Shown: piece after piece, positions 1-8,249 of the stretch
How positions within the stretch are numbered: the stretch's first letter is position 1
Layout of the letters: every line of letters begins with the position of its first letter
Source of the DNA: an uncultured Pelagibacteraceae bacterium
Lineage (GTDB): Bacteria > Pseudomonadota > Alphaproteobacteria > Pelagibacterales > Pelagibacteraceae
Reading direction: 5' to 3'
NCBI GenBank assembly: GCA_902523095.1
Contig: CABYYE010000003.1
Coordinates: 19,016-83,015, forward strand
DNA: 64,000 nucleotides
Program-made: the position numbers and the translations under genes
Notes under the pieces: model-generated
What the model was told of the DNA's origin: nothing
Database searches by the model: none
Seen by the model: only the letters and a program-made list of their open reading frames with translations

Positions 1-1
1 T

Positions 2-1564
2 TCATCGTTTTTTTTTAAAAATTAAAAAGATAATTAAATATGTAATTAAAAGAACAAAAAATATCAAATCATTTTTGTTTTTTTGACTCTCTTTTAAAAT
101 TGGAACTTTTATCTCAATATTTCCAGCCTCACCAACATTAAGTTTTTTAATAATTTGACCTTTGTTGTTGATTATAGCGCTTATTCCCTTATTTGCTGAC
201 CTTAATAAATAAGAGTTGTTTTCAATAGATCTAAATATTGCTTTAGCAAAATGCTGGTATGGGCCATACGTATTCCCAAACCATCCATCTTCGGAAATAT
301 TAATTATTAAATTTGTTTTATTATTTGCTTTTTGAGTTAAACTAGGAAAAATAATCTCATAACATATTAAGGGTAAAATACTTAAATAATCTAAATTGTA
401 ATTTTTTTGTAAATTTCCCTTAGAAAAAGAGCCACGACCCTGGGTTATCTTTTTAAATCCTGCTTTATTTAAAGAGTTTTCAAATGGTAAAAACTCCCCA
501 AATGGAACTAATTTTCTTTTATTGTATTTGTATAAGATTTCAAATCTGTTATTTACAACAACAAAACTATTAAAATAGGCGTCTGTAGAGGGGTCTAACG
601 TATTAATACCAAATATTATTTTATGTTTATCATTAAAATTATTAATAAATAAATCTTTAAATATAAAAATGTCATCATAACTATATCCGGTTGATATACC
701 TTCAGGCCATATAAATATTGTTTTTTGTTTTGAATCAGGGTCACTCAATTTAATTAATCTTTTTAATTGAGTTTCAACCTCTTTAATAGAGAGATTGTAC
801 TTTAAATCAAAATCTGGAGATATTACTTTAAAATAAATTTTATTCTTATCCTCAATATAATTTAGCAAGCTTTTATTTTTATTAATTTCATATGTTCCAT
901 ATATATAAATAGAAAAAATAGTTAGTAGAGTTGAACTAAAAATAATAATTTTATTGCTGAAATTAGTTTTAAAAAAAATTATTGCAGGAATTGTAAATAT
1001 TGTAATAATCAACAGATTAAAAGCAAATAAACCTATTAAGTTTAATATTTGTAATAATTCAGTCAGCCAAGATAGGCTGTAACTCCAAAGATTCCAGGGA
1101 AAACCTGTAAGTATTTTACTTCTTAAATAATCAGTTAATGCAAACGATGCAGAAAATAATAGTAAAGATGGAAAATTATAATTAAGATACCGACCAATAA
1201 TTAGTGTGGTAATTCCAGTAAATAAACAAAGAAATAAAGGGATCAAAAAAATTGCAAACGGAATCAAATATCTAAAATTTTCGTCAAATGTTAATGAATG
1301 CGAAATCCAATATATACCACTTAAAAAAAAACCATAACCAAAAGTTAAACCAGCAATAAAAAAATTTATCAAAAAAGGTTTTTTTCTATAAATACTTTTG
1401 GATTTTTTATTAACGTAAACCAGTATCAAAAAATAAGCTGGTAATAAAAAAAAATTGATAATTGTTAAATTAAAAGGTTGAAACGACAAAACACTTAATA
1501 AACCTAAGATAAATGGTGCTAAATATAATATAATAAATTTATTATTAAAAAATTTACTCATCAT
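2..1564 (-). CDS. lnt: Apolipoprotein N-acyltransferase
   Basis: Integral inner-membrane enzyme that adds the third acyl chain to the N-terminal cysteine of lipoproteins, so they can be sorted by the Lol system. At 520 residues it is full length. The first ~225 residues hold several hydrophobic segments; the C-terminal half is the periplasmic nitrilase-like domain. The expected Glu-Lys-Cys triad is visible: E288 in FIWPEGIS, K349 in YNKRKLVPFGEF and C401 in LPLICYEI. It is the last complete gene of the leftward tsaB-fur-miaB-phoH-ybeY run and overlaps ybeY by 11 nt. An ATG on the same strand at position 5 overlaps its TGA, so another gene probably continues beyond the window. The usual ybeX/corC gene is not between ybeY and lnt. 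Confidence 0.95.
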   Translation of the reverse strand: MMSKFFNNKFIILYLAPFILGLLSVLSFQPFNLTIINFFLLPAYFLILVYVNKKSKSIYRKKPFLINFFIAGLTFGYGFFLSGIYWISHSLTFDENFRYLIPFAIFLIPLFLCLFTGITTLIIGRYLNYNFPSLLLFSASFALTDYLRSKILTGFPWNLWSYSLSWLTELLQILNLIGLFAFNLLIITIFTIPAIIFFKTNFSNKIIIFSSTLLTIFSIYIYGTYEINKNKSLLNYIEDKNKIYFKVISPDFDLKYNLSIKEVETQLKRLIKLSDPDSKQKTIFIWPEGISTGYSYDDIFIFKDLFINNFNDKHKIIFGINTLDPSTDAYFNSFVVVNNRFEILYKYNKRKLVPFGEFLPFENSLNKAGFKKITQGRGSFSKGNLQKNYNLDYLSILPLICYEIIFPSLTQKANNKTNLIINISEDGWFGNTYGPYQHFAKAIFRSIENNSYLLRSANKGISAIINNKGQIIKKLNVGEAGNIEIKVPILKESQKNKNDLIFFVLLITYLIIFLIFKKKR

Positions 1565-2018
1565 TTAATATATCTAAATATTTTTTTTCAACTTTATGCA
1601 TCTTTTTATAATCTGATTCTTTTTTATGTAGATGGCCAAATAGATGTACTAAGCCATGCACCCATAATTTATTGAAGTTATTTTGAAACTCTATATTATA
1701 ATTTTTTTTTTTTATCTTATTTAAATTGATGATTATATCGCCTAAATAAACTTCTTTTTTTAATTTAATCATTTTTTGTAATTGATTTTTATTATAAAAA
1801 GGGAAAGACAAAACATCTGTAGACTTGTTTTTTTTTCTAAATTTATTATTTAATTTTCTAATTTCCTTTGTATTTGACAAAACTAGCGAACATAGAAATA
1901 AAATTTTTTTTTTTTCCCTTTTATTAATTTTAGATATCTTTTTATTTATGAATATTTGTGGTTCTCTTAAGTATTTTTTCCAGGCAATGTTACTTAAAAG
2001 TACATTAATTTTTATCAT
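1554..2018 (-). CDS. ybeY: Endoribonuclease YbeY (rRNA maturation factor)
   Basis: Single-strand-specific metallo-endoribonuclease involved in 16S rRNA 3'-end maturation and ribosome quality control. The metal-binding motif HGLVHLFGHLH near the C-terminus matches the family's HGxLHLxGxDH pattern (three histidines). I place the start at the internal Met (MIKINVLLS), which gives about 154 residues, the usual family size; the reading frame is open 14 codons further upstream, inside phoH. With the chosen start it overlaps the phoH end by 14 nt, so the two are probably translationally coupled. The phoH-ybeY pairing is conserved in many bacteria. Confidence 0.93.
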   Translation of the reverse strand: MIKINVLLSNIAWKKYLREPQIFINKKISKINKREKKKILFLCSLVLSNTKEIRKLNNKFRKKNKSTDVLSFPFYNKNQLQKMIKLKKEVYLGDIIINLNKIKKKNYNIEFQNNFNKLWVHGLVHLFGHLHKKESDYKKMHKVEKKYLDILNDE

Positions 2019-3009
2019 TAATGTTTTTTTTTTGATATGCCTTGATAATTTTTGAAACAAGAGGGTGTCTTACAACATCAGTATGATCAAATTCTATTAT
2101 TTTAATTTCATCTAAGTTTTTAAGAATATCTCTTGATTTAATTAATCCAGATTGTGATTTATTAATAAGATCGATTTGAGAAGGATCGCCATTTACAACA
2201 AGTTTTGAATTCTCTCCAATTCTAGTTAAAAACATCTTAATCTGAGTTTCTGTAGCATTTTGAGCTTCATCTAAAATCGCAAAACAATTTTTTAATGTTC
2301 TGCCCCTCATAAATGCTAAAGGAGCAATTTCAATTTCTCCAGTCTCTATTTTTTTGTCAATTTTTTCTGCTCCAAATAGTTCGTAAAGTGCATCATAAAG
2401 TGGTCTAAGATATGGATCAACTTTTTCCTTCATGTCTCCAGGTAAAAAACCCAATTTTTCACCTGCTTCAACGGCTGGTCTAGAAAGAATTACTCTTTCA
2501 ATTTTCTTTTCAATTAATAAGGTAACTGCTACCGATACTGCTAAAAAACTTTTTCCAGTTCCCGCAGGTCCAAGAGACATAGTAATTGCATTCTCTTTCA
2601 AAGCTTTTATATATTCTGATTGTTTTCCGGATCTAGCGATTACCGATTTTCTTGGAGTTTTTATTAATTGTTGAAAGGATTTTATGTTTGACTCTTCTTC
2701 TTTCATGTTTTTTTTTACAGATAATAATATATCTCCTTTTTCAATTAAACTAGTCAAAGCGTATTTATCAATTAAAAATTTTATTGCATCTGAAAATACT
2801 TTTAAATTTGTCTCTTTCCCCTTGCATGATATCGAATTTCCTCTAAAGAAAATATTTGTTTTAGTAAGTATTTCTAGTTCTTTTAAATTTTGATTAAATT
2901 GGCCAACTATTGATTGCAACATTTCATTGTTATCAATTTGTATGTTTATAGTTCCTTTATCTATTTTTCTAATAATTAAATTTTGATTAAGTTTACTTAT
3001 TTTCGACAT
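2005..3009 (-). CDS. ybeZ: PhoH-family ATPase (YbeZ-type)
   Basis: Cytoplasmic P-loop ATPase of the PhoH family, thought to act with YbeY in RNA processing. A Walker A motif is seen at GPAGTGKS (about residues 147-154) and a Walker B-like LDEAQNAT further on. The N-terminal ~100 residues look like the KH-type domain typical of YbeZ/PhoH1. Length (334) is normal. It sits between miaB and ybeY on the same strand with a 6-nt gap to miaB. The substrate is not known from sequence. Confidence 0.93.
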   Translation of the reverse strand: MSKISKLNQNLIIRKIDKGTINIQIDNNEMLQSIVGQFNQNLKELEILTKTNIFFRGNSISCKGKETNLKVFSDAIKFLIDKYALTSLIEKGDILLSVKKNMKEEESNIKSFQQLIKTPRKSVIARSGKQSEYIKALKENAITMSLGPAGTGKSFLAVSVAVTLLIEKKIERVILSRPAVEAGEKLGFLPGDMKEKVDPYLRPLYDALYELFGAEKIDKKIETGEIEIAPLAFMRGRTLKNCFAILDEAQNATETQIKMFLTRIGENSKLVVNGDPSQIDLINKSQSGLIKSRDILKNLDEIKIIEFDHTDVVRHPLVSKIIKAYQKKNINDKN

Positions 3010-3015
3010 AGTTAT

Positions 3016-4350
3016 TTATGCAGCGTACTCTATAGCTTTGTTTCCAAATATAATATCTCCGAATAAAGTATTTTGATTACATTTCTTTATTTTTACAGTT
3101 CTTATTTTTCCTACTAGGTTACTCTTACTACTTACTATAACAGGGTTATAATGCTCGTCTCTTCCAAAATATTTAAATTCATCTTTGACTTTGTTTTCAA
3201 ACAGAACCTTAGAATAAGAATTAATTAAGCCTACTTTATAATTTTTTTTGATTTTTTCAGCTATTTTTTGAAAAATAAGTAATCTACGCTTTGCTGTTAA
3301 GTTATCTATTTCCTTTAAATTAGCAGCTGGGGTACCTGGTCTTGGGCTAAAAATAAAAGAATAAGAATTTATGAAATTTATATCTTTAAGTAAAGAAACT
3401 GTTTTTTCAAAATCTTCATTTGTCTCACCTGGATAAGCAATGATAAAATCACTAGAAAATTTCATGGATCGTTTTATAGTTTTTAATTTATTAATTATTT
3501 CCATATATTCTTCTATCGTGTGATTTCTATTCATATCTTTCAAAATTTTTGTTGATCCGCTTTGTACTGGTAAATGAAGCATAGGCATTAATTTTCTTAA
3601 ATTATTGTGTGCTAATATCAAATCGTCTGTAAAATCTTTTGGATGAGAAGTTGTATAACGAATTCTTCTCAAACCTTTAATTTCATTAAGTGAAATTAAA
3701 AGATCTGATAAACGTTTACCTTCAAATTCATACGCATTAACATTTTGACCTAAAAGTATTATTTCTTTAGAGCCGTTTTGGACAAGCTGTTTTGCCTCGG
3801 AAATTATTTCAGAAATTGATCTTGAGTACTCAGGACCTCTCGTATAAGGAACTACACAAAATTTACAAAATTTATCACAGCCCTCTTGAATCGTTAAATA
3901 AGATGAAATTTTGTTACTTGAATTTTTAACCGTATTGAGTGTATCAAATTTTTCTATTGTTTCAAATTCTGTGAAATTTTTTTTTTTGGATTTATTTTCT
4001 AAAGATGAAATTATATTATTAATACTATGATAAGATTGTGGTCCAATTACTGCATCAATGTATTTTTCTTTTTTGACTAATACATCTCCTTCAGCTTGTG
4101 CTACACATCCTGTAATAAGAACAATAGGTTTTTTTCTACCTCTAAAAATTTTTTTTACCCTTCCCACCTCGTGGTAAACCTTATCTGTAGCTTTTTCTCT
4201 AATGTGGCAAGTATTTAAAATGTAACAATTTGCTTCTTCTATATTTTTAGTGAGATTAAAATTAATTTTTTTTGTTAAATCAACAATACGATTACTATCG
4301 TATTCGTTCATTTGACAACCTAGTGTTTTAATAAAAATTTTTTTTGACAA
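3016..4350 (-). CDS. miaB: tRNA-2-methylthio-N6-dimethylallyladenosine synthase MiaB
   Basis: Radical-SAM methylthiotransferase that converts i6A37 to ms2i6A37 in tRNAs reading UNN codons. The N-terminal UPF0004 domain has the three cluster cysteines C12, C48 and C82. The radical-SAM cluster motif is C158-x3-C162-x2-C165 in EGCDKFCKFC. A TRAM-like domain follows after about residue 370. Length 444 is typical. It lies 1 nt from fur and continues the leftward operon. Confidence 0.96.
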   Translation of the reverse strand: MSKKIFIKTLGCQMNEYDSNRIVDLTKKINFNLTKNIEEANCYILNTCHIREKATDKVYHEVGRVKKIFRGRKKPIVLITGCVAQAEGDVLVKKEKYIDAVIGPQSYHSINNIISSLENKSKKKNFTEFETIEKFDTLNTVKNSSNKISSYLTIQEGCDKFCKFCVVPYTRGPEYSRSISEIISEAKQLVQNGSKEIILLGQNVNAYEFEGKRLSDLLISLNEIKGLRRIRYTTSHPKDFTDDLILAHNNLRKLMPMLHLPVQSGSTKILKDMNRNHTIEEYMEIINKLKTIKRSMKFSSDFIIAYPGETNEDFEKTVSLLKDINFINSYSFIFSPRPGTPAANLKEIDNLTAKRRLLIFQKIAEKIKKNYKVGLINSYSKVLFENKVKDEFKYFGRDEHYNPVIVSSKSNLVGKIRTVKIKKCNQNTLFGDIIFGNKAIEYAA

Positions 4351-4351
4351 A

Positions 4352-4771
4352 TTATTTCTTAATTTTTGAACCGTAAAGTTCTAATTTATGATCAACTAAT
4401 TTATACCCTAGTTTATTGGCAATTTTTTCTTGGAGCGCTTCAATATCTTTATCTACAAATTCTACTATTTCTCCACTATTTATATCGATAAGATGGTTAT
4501 GGTCGTCATTTATTTCATATCTAGCTTTCCCAGCTTTAAAATCATGTTTTATTAAAATTCCTGCTTCTTCGAAAAGTTTTACAGTTCTGTAAACTGTAGC
4601 AATACTAATTTTATCATCAATTGTTGAAACACGTTTATGTAATTCATCTACGTCTGGATGATCTTTAGATCCATAAATTTCTTTCGATTCAGAAAGAACC
4701 TTTGCAATAACTTTTCTTTGATCGGTGAGTCTAACACCTTTCTCTTTACATTTTTCTTCAATAGTACTCAT
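4352..4771 (-). CDS. fur: Fur-family metal-responsive repressor (Mur-like)
   Basis: Winged-helix metalloregulator of about 139 residues. The N-terminal DNA-binding half (VRLTDQRKVIAKVL, then SIATVYRTVKLFEEAGI) and the dimerisation half (DDHNHLIDINSGEIVEF) match Fur. It has no CxxC pairs in the dimerisation domain: the stretch after DDHNHLID is INSGE, where the Escherichia protein has cysteines. That resembles the rhizobial Mur/alphaproteobacterial Fur branch, so it may sense Mn or Fe without a structural zinc site. It sits between tsaB and miaB, as in many alphaproteobacteria. Confidence 0.92.
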   Translation of the reverse strand: MSTIEEKCKEKGVRLTDQRKVIAKVLSESKEIYGSKDHPDVDELHKRVSTIDDKISIATVYRTVKLFEEAGILIKHDFKAGKARYEINDDHNHLIDINSGEIVEFVDKDIEALQEKIANKLGYKLVDHKLELYGSKIKK

Positions 4772-4781
4772 TTTTTATAAC

Positions 4782-5168
4782 TTAACTTAAATATGTTAGT
4801 TTTATCAAATTTTTTTCTATTAAATCTCTATTAATTAAAAATTCAATGTTTTCAAGGTTAAATTGGGGTAAATCTGAATTTTTAAATCCAAAAAGATTAA
4901 CTTCTTTAGTTATTTTTATTCCTTTAGCTACAGATAATGCTGTTCTAATTGTTGAAAAACTACCTGGCCCGCTGTTAATTAATACTGAAAAATTATTATC
5001 TATTTTTACTTTGTGCTTATCTAATAAATTTAATATGGTTGTAACTAATTCTTCATTATTTTCAATTTTTGTTTGAAAATTATGGATAATAAAATTATTA
5101 TTTATTTTTAAACCAATTTTATCTTGATTGCCTGTGCAACTAATTATTAAAAAATTATTGATTTTCAT
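4782..5168 (-). CDS. tsaB: Short TsaB-like protein (t6A biosynthesis)
   Basis: Recognised by the TsaB/YeaZ signature GPGSFSTIRTALSVAKG (around residues 68-84) and by its place ahead of fur and miaB. TsaB normally stabilises TsaD in forming t6A37 in tRNA. Only 128 residues are encoded, where typical TsaB has about 200-230, so most of the second ASKHA lobe is absent. Only 10 nt separate its stop from the fur start, so there is no room for a lost C-terminus in another frame. The N-terminus is degenerate (LIISCTGNQDK instead of LAIDTS). Its start codon lies inside the divergent deacetylase gene. Confidence 0.8.
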   Translation of the reverse strand: MKINNFLIISCTGNQDKIGLKINNNFIIHNFQTKIENNEELVTTILNLLDKHKVKIDNNFSVLINSGPGSFSTIRTALSVAKGIKITKEVNLFGFKNSDLPQFNLENIEFLINRDLIEKNLIKLTYLS

Positions 5169-6186
5169 AATATCTTTTATGTTTTTATTTAATCATAGTA
5201 ATTTATATTCAACAACTTTAGAGAAGAATATAAAAGATTTCGGAATAATTTCATTAATGTATCATAGATTTGAGGAAAATAAATATCCATCAACAAATAT
5301 CAAAATTGAAGATTTTAAAAAACACCTTAGTATCATACAAAATCAAGATATACAGTTCATCAATCCTACTAATTTCAGTAATGAACTCGTATCCAACAAA
5401 TCTCAAAGAAAAATTTTATTAACTATTGACGATAGCTTTTTGTCTTTTTATCAAAATGCTTGGCCTATTTTAAAAAGAAAAAAGATTCCTTTTATTCTTT
5501 TTGTTAACACTAGGGAAGTTGGTTCATTTAATTACATGTCTTGGGAACAAATAAGAGAGATAAATAAGTATAATTTTGTGGAAATTGGAAACCATAGTCA
5601 TTCACATGAGTATCTAGTAGACGAAGAGCCATCTGTTATAAAAGATGATATAGAAAAATCAATATCTATCTTTAAAAATGAGTTAGGAAAAAATTCTGAA
5701 TTTTTTTCTTATCCATTTGGTGAATACAGTTTAGAATTTAAAAAAATTATAAAGTCATTTAAGTTTAAATATGCGTTTGGCCAGCACTCAGGAGTAATTG
5801 ATGAGACCAAAGACAACTTTGAACTTCCAAGATTTCCAATTAACGAAAAATATGGTGATTTGAAAAGATTTAAAACTTTAACTAAAACCTTACCATTGAA
5901 ATATAAAAGTATTTTACCAAATGAAAAATATTTATCCGATAACGATAATCCACCAAATGTAAAGATAGAATTTTTCGATAATATAAATAATTTAAATCTT
6001 ATTAATTGTTATTCAAATGAAGGTAATAAGTGGAGGAACTCAAAAATCAAATTTAGTGATAAAAACAAACTTGAAATATTTATAGAGGAAAAGTTTGTTG
6101 GAGAGAGAGGTCGTATTAATTGTTCTGTCAAAGAAAATGGCGGATATTGGAGATGGCTTGGGATTCAATTTGTTTTAGCTGATTAA
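5128..6186 (+). CDS. Polysaccharide deacetylase family protein (exported)
   Basis: NodB-homology deacetylase (carbohydrate esterase 4 type), probably periplasmic and acting on an N-acetylated polysaccharide. The first 28 residues form a signal peptide with two lysines followed by a hydrophobic stretch. Motif 1 is LLTIDDS (D101, D102) and motif 2 is NHSHSH with H156 and H160 as metal ligands; a Tyr-Pro-Phe-Gly segment follows. After about residue 260 there is a C-terminal region I do not recognise. The chosen start keeps the signal peptide intact and makes the gene overlap the divergent tsaB by 41 nt at the 5' ends. A later ATG at 5179 would destroy the signal peptide. Confidence 0.85.
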   Translation: MPVQLIIKKLLIFIISFMFLFNHSNLYSTTLEKNIKDFGIISLMYHRFEENKYPSTNIKIEDFKKHLSIIQNQDIQFINPTNFSNELVSNKSQRKILLTIDDSFLSFYQNAWPILKRKKIPFILFVNTREVGSFNYMSWEQIREINKYNFVEIGNHSHSHEYLVDEEPSVIKDDIEKSISIFKNELGKNSEFFSYPFGEYSLEFKKIIKSFKFKYAFGQHSGVIDETKDNFELPRFPINEKYGDLKRFKTLTKTLPLKYKSILPNEKYLSDNDNPPNVKIEFFDNINNLNLINCYSNEGNKWRNSKIKFSDKNKLEIFIEEKFVGERGRINCSVKENGGYWRWLGIQFVLAD

Positions 6187-6187
6187 A

Positions 6188-7687
6188 TTACAAATCTAAT
6201 TCTTTTTTTGCAACAGAATTAGCCAATTTAACTAGCTCAAAATCCATTAGTTTATTCTGAGTAATAATTTGTTCCAATATTTTTGTATATTCACTTCCAG
6301 TCTGTGCATAATTTTCTAAAGTATTAGTTAAATCCAGACCAATTATTTTTTTTCTTTTCTTTCTTAATGCTTCCCTTTTCTCTCTAAATTTTGAGTAACT
6401 TTTGTGAGTATTTAAATTATTTTTATAAGCTTTTACGGATGCGCGAAGAATTGGAAATCTTAAAATTTTATGGTTTTCTGATTTCTCTTTCATCAGTGGT
6501 TCTATACCTTTTCCATTCCAAGTCCATTGACCGAATATTGCGTTACCTTCTAATGCAAATCGTGATGTACCCCAACCACTCTCTTTAGCAGCTTGAGCTA
6601 AAGCTATTGATGTTGGAATAATATCCATTCTTCTTCGAAGTTCGTTTACGTCCATTTTCTTCACTTTATATTCTAAGAATTTTTGTTTTAACCACTGTTT
6701 GTTTTCTTCGCTCGACATCTTTTTTACAATTATCTTTTTTAGTGTTAATCGATCATCTAAAATTTTTTCATTTTCAGCCACGATCAATGGGAGAACAATC
6801 TTTATAAATGTCTCTTTTTTTAACCTTACGTTTTGAATTTCATCTAAGTCTTTAGGGAATTGTGTAAAATAAATTGGTTTTACTGTCTTCTCGTATCTTA
6901 CTTTATTTAAATCATAGTTCACATCTTTAAATAAACTCAAAACAGTCTCTGTTTTTAGATTTAAATCTGGTAAAATTAATTCTGTAACTTTTTCTTGTTT
7001 TTTAATGTTTGTTTTAGGTTTTGTTTTCTCAACTTTTTGTTTTTTTTCTACTTTTTTTTCTACTTTTTTATTTTCTAGGTTATCTTTTTTTGGTTTTTTT
7101 ATTTTGCTTTCAATTACTGGATCTTTATTTGACTTTTTTAAATCATTGTAAGTAGCAATACCTGATATGGCAATTGTTAAAACAGCAGCCACTACAAAGA
7201 AAGTGGCAATTATTTTACTTGTTTTATTTTTGTTAATTTGCTGATGATAAATTCCACTAAATAAATCGGTAAATATATTTCCAAAAAAACTATATAAAGT
7301 AGAACCAATTTTTGGTATTATGTTTAGAACTCCAATACCTGCGTTACCCATTACTCGCCATAGCTTCAAAAAAAAACTTGATATTGATCTTGAACTGTCT
7401 TCTTTAAAGTAACCAATTCTTCTTGAGACTTTATTTACTGTTTTAGAAGAATCATCTTTAAAGTCGTCAATTTTCTTAGAGACTTTGGACAACGGTTTAG
7501 AAAAATTTTCTTTAAAAAAGGTTGTTTTAAAATCTTTAGGAATAACTATTTTATTTTTTCTTAAAATTAATTCTAGTTGTCCTGTGGTTAAATCTTTTCT
7601 GTTTTTAAGATAATCTTTTATTTCTTTAACATCATATATTTGTGCTAATTCTATTAACTTTTCTTTGTAACTTATATTTTTTTTCAT
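6188..7687 (-). CDS. Membrane-anchored Bax-like glucosaminidase
   Basis: The C-terminal ~160 residues contain IPTSIALAQAAKESGWGTSRF and GNAIFGQWTW, the signature of the Bax/LytF-type N-acetylglucosaminidase fold (peptidoglycan hydrolase); the Glu of ESGWG is the likely catalytic acid. A single membrane helix lies at about residues 159-179, followed by a 60-residue lysine-rich linker, so the enzymatic domain should be periplasmic. The N-terminal cytoplasmic part carries an imperfect duplicated segment (VSKKIDDFKDDSS and VSRRIGYFKEDSS, residues ~70-100). It is 1 nt from the convergent deacetylase and just downstream of nfuA. Confidence 0.8.
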   Translation of the reverse strand: MKKNISYKEKLIELAQIYDVKEIKDYLKNRKDLTTGQLELILRKNKIVIPKDFKTTFFKENFSKPLSKVSKKIDDFKDDSSKTVNKVSRRIGYFKEDSSRSISSFFLKLWRVMGNAGIGVLNIIPKIGSTLYSFFGNIFTDLFSGIYHQQINKNKTSKIIATFFVVAAVLTIAISGIATYNDLKKSNKDPVIESKIKKPKKDNLENKKVEKKVEKKQKVEKTKPKTNIKKQEKVTELILPDLNLKTETVLSLFKDVNYDLNKVRYEKTVKPIYFTQFPKDLDEIQNVRLKKETFIKIVLPLIVAENEKILDDRLTLKKIIVKKMSSEENKQWLKQKFLEYKVKKMDVNELRRRMDIIPTSIALAQAAKESGWGTSRFALEGNAIFGQWTWNGKGIEPLMKEKSENHKILRFPILRASVKAYKNNLNTHKSYSKFREKREALRKKRKKIIGLDLTNTLENYAQTGSEYTKILEQIITQNKLMDFELVKLANSVAKKELDL

Positions 7688-7688
7688 A

Positions 7689-8237
7689 TTAACTTGCTTC
7701 TACTGAGTTTACTTCTTTAACATAATGTTTGAGTATGTTTTGCACCCCTTGTTTTAATGTCATTAATGAGCTTGGACACCCTGAACAACTTCCTTGCAAA
7801 TTTACCTTTACTACTCCGTTTTCAAACGACTGAAATTTGATATCTCCACCATCTCTTGCTACAGCCGGCCTAACTTTTGTATCTAAGACATCTATAATTT
7901 TTTTTATTGTCTCATCATTATTTAAATCTTTTTTTTCTTTTTCAATTTTAGCTTTTAAGATTGGTTCTTTGTTATTTTCAAAATAATCATTAATATGCGA
8001 TATGACCATGGGTTTTAGTTCATCCCAAGATATATTTTCTTTTTTTTTTACTGATAAAAAATTTTTTGAAAGCAAAACTAATTCCACGCCATTGAAACTA
8101 AGGAGTTCTTTAATAAATTGATTAGAAATTTTACTTATATCATCTCTTTTGTATTCTTCAGTCCCTATATCCGAAATAGTTTTTTCGGATAAAAACTTTA
8201 ATGAATTAGGATTAGGGGTTAATTCAGTTTGTATCAT
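7689..8237 (-). CDS. nfuA: NifU-family Fe-S carrier protein (Nfu type)
   Basis: Two-domain Nfu scaffold/carrier of 182 residues. The N-terminal Nfu_N domain begins IQTELTPNPNSLKFL. The C-terminal NifU domain holds the cluster-binding CxxC in GSCSGCPSS near residue 150 after RPAVARDGGDIKF. It delivers 4Fe-4S clusters to client enzymes. It is 1 nt from the Bax-like gene and 12 nt from trpS, so it is probably cotranscribed with both. Confidence 0.93.
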   Translation of the reverse strand: MIQTELTPNPNSLKFLSEKTISDIGTEEYKRDDISKISNQFIKELLSFNGVELVLLSKNFLSVKKKENISWDELKPMVISHINDYFENNKEPILKAKIEKEKKDLNNDETIKKIIDVLDTKVRPAVARDGGDIKFQSFENGVVKVNLQGSCSGCPSSLMTLKQGVQNILKHYVKEVNSVEAS

Positions 8238-8249
8238 TAAGATTTTATA

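Noticed and set aside
7000..7085. Lysine-codon-rich direct repeats in the Bax-like linker, considered as a CRISPR or tandem repeat
   Set aside because: These are irregular AAA/AAG-rich linker codons without constant repeat and spacer units.
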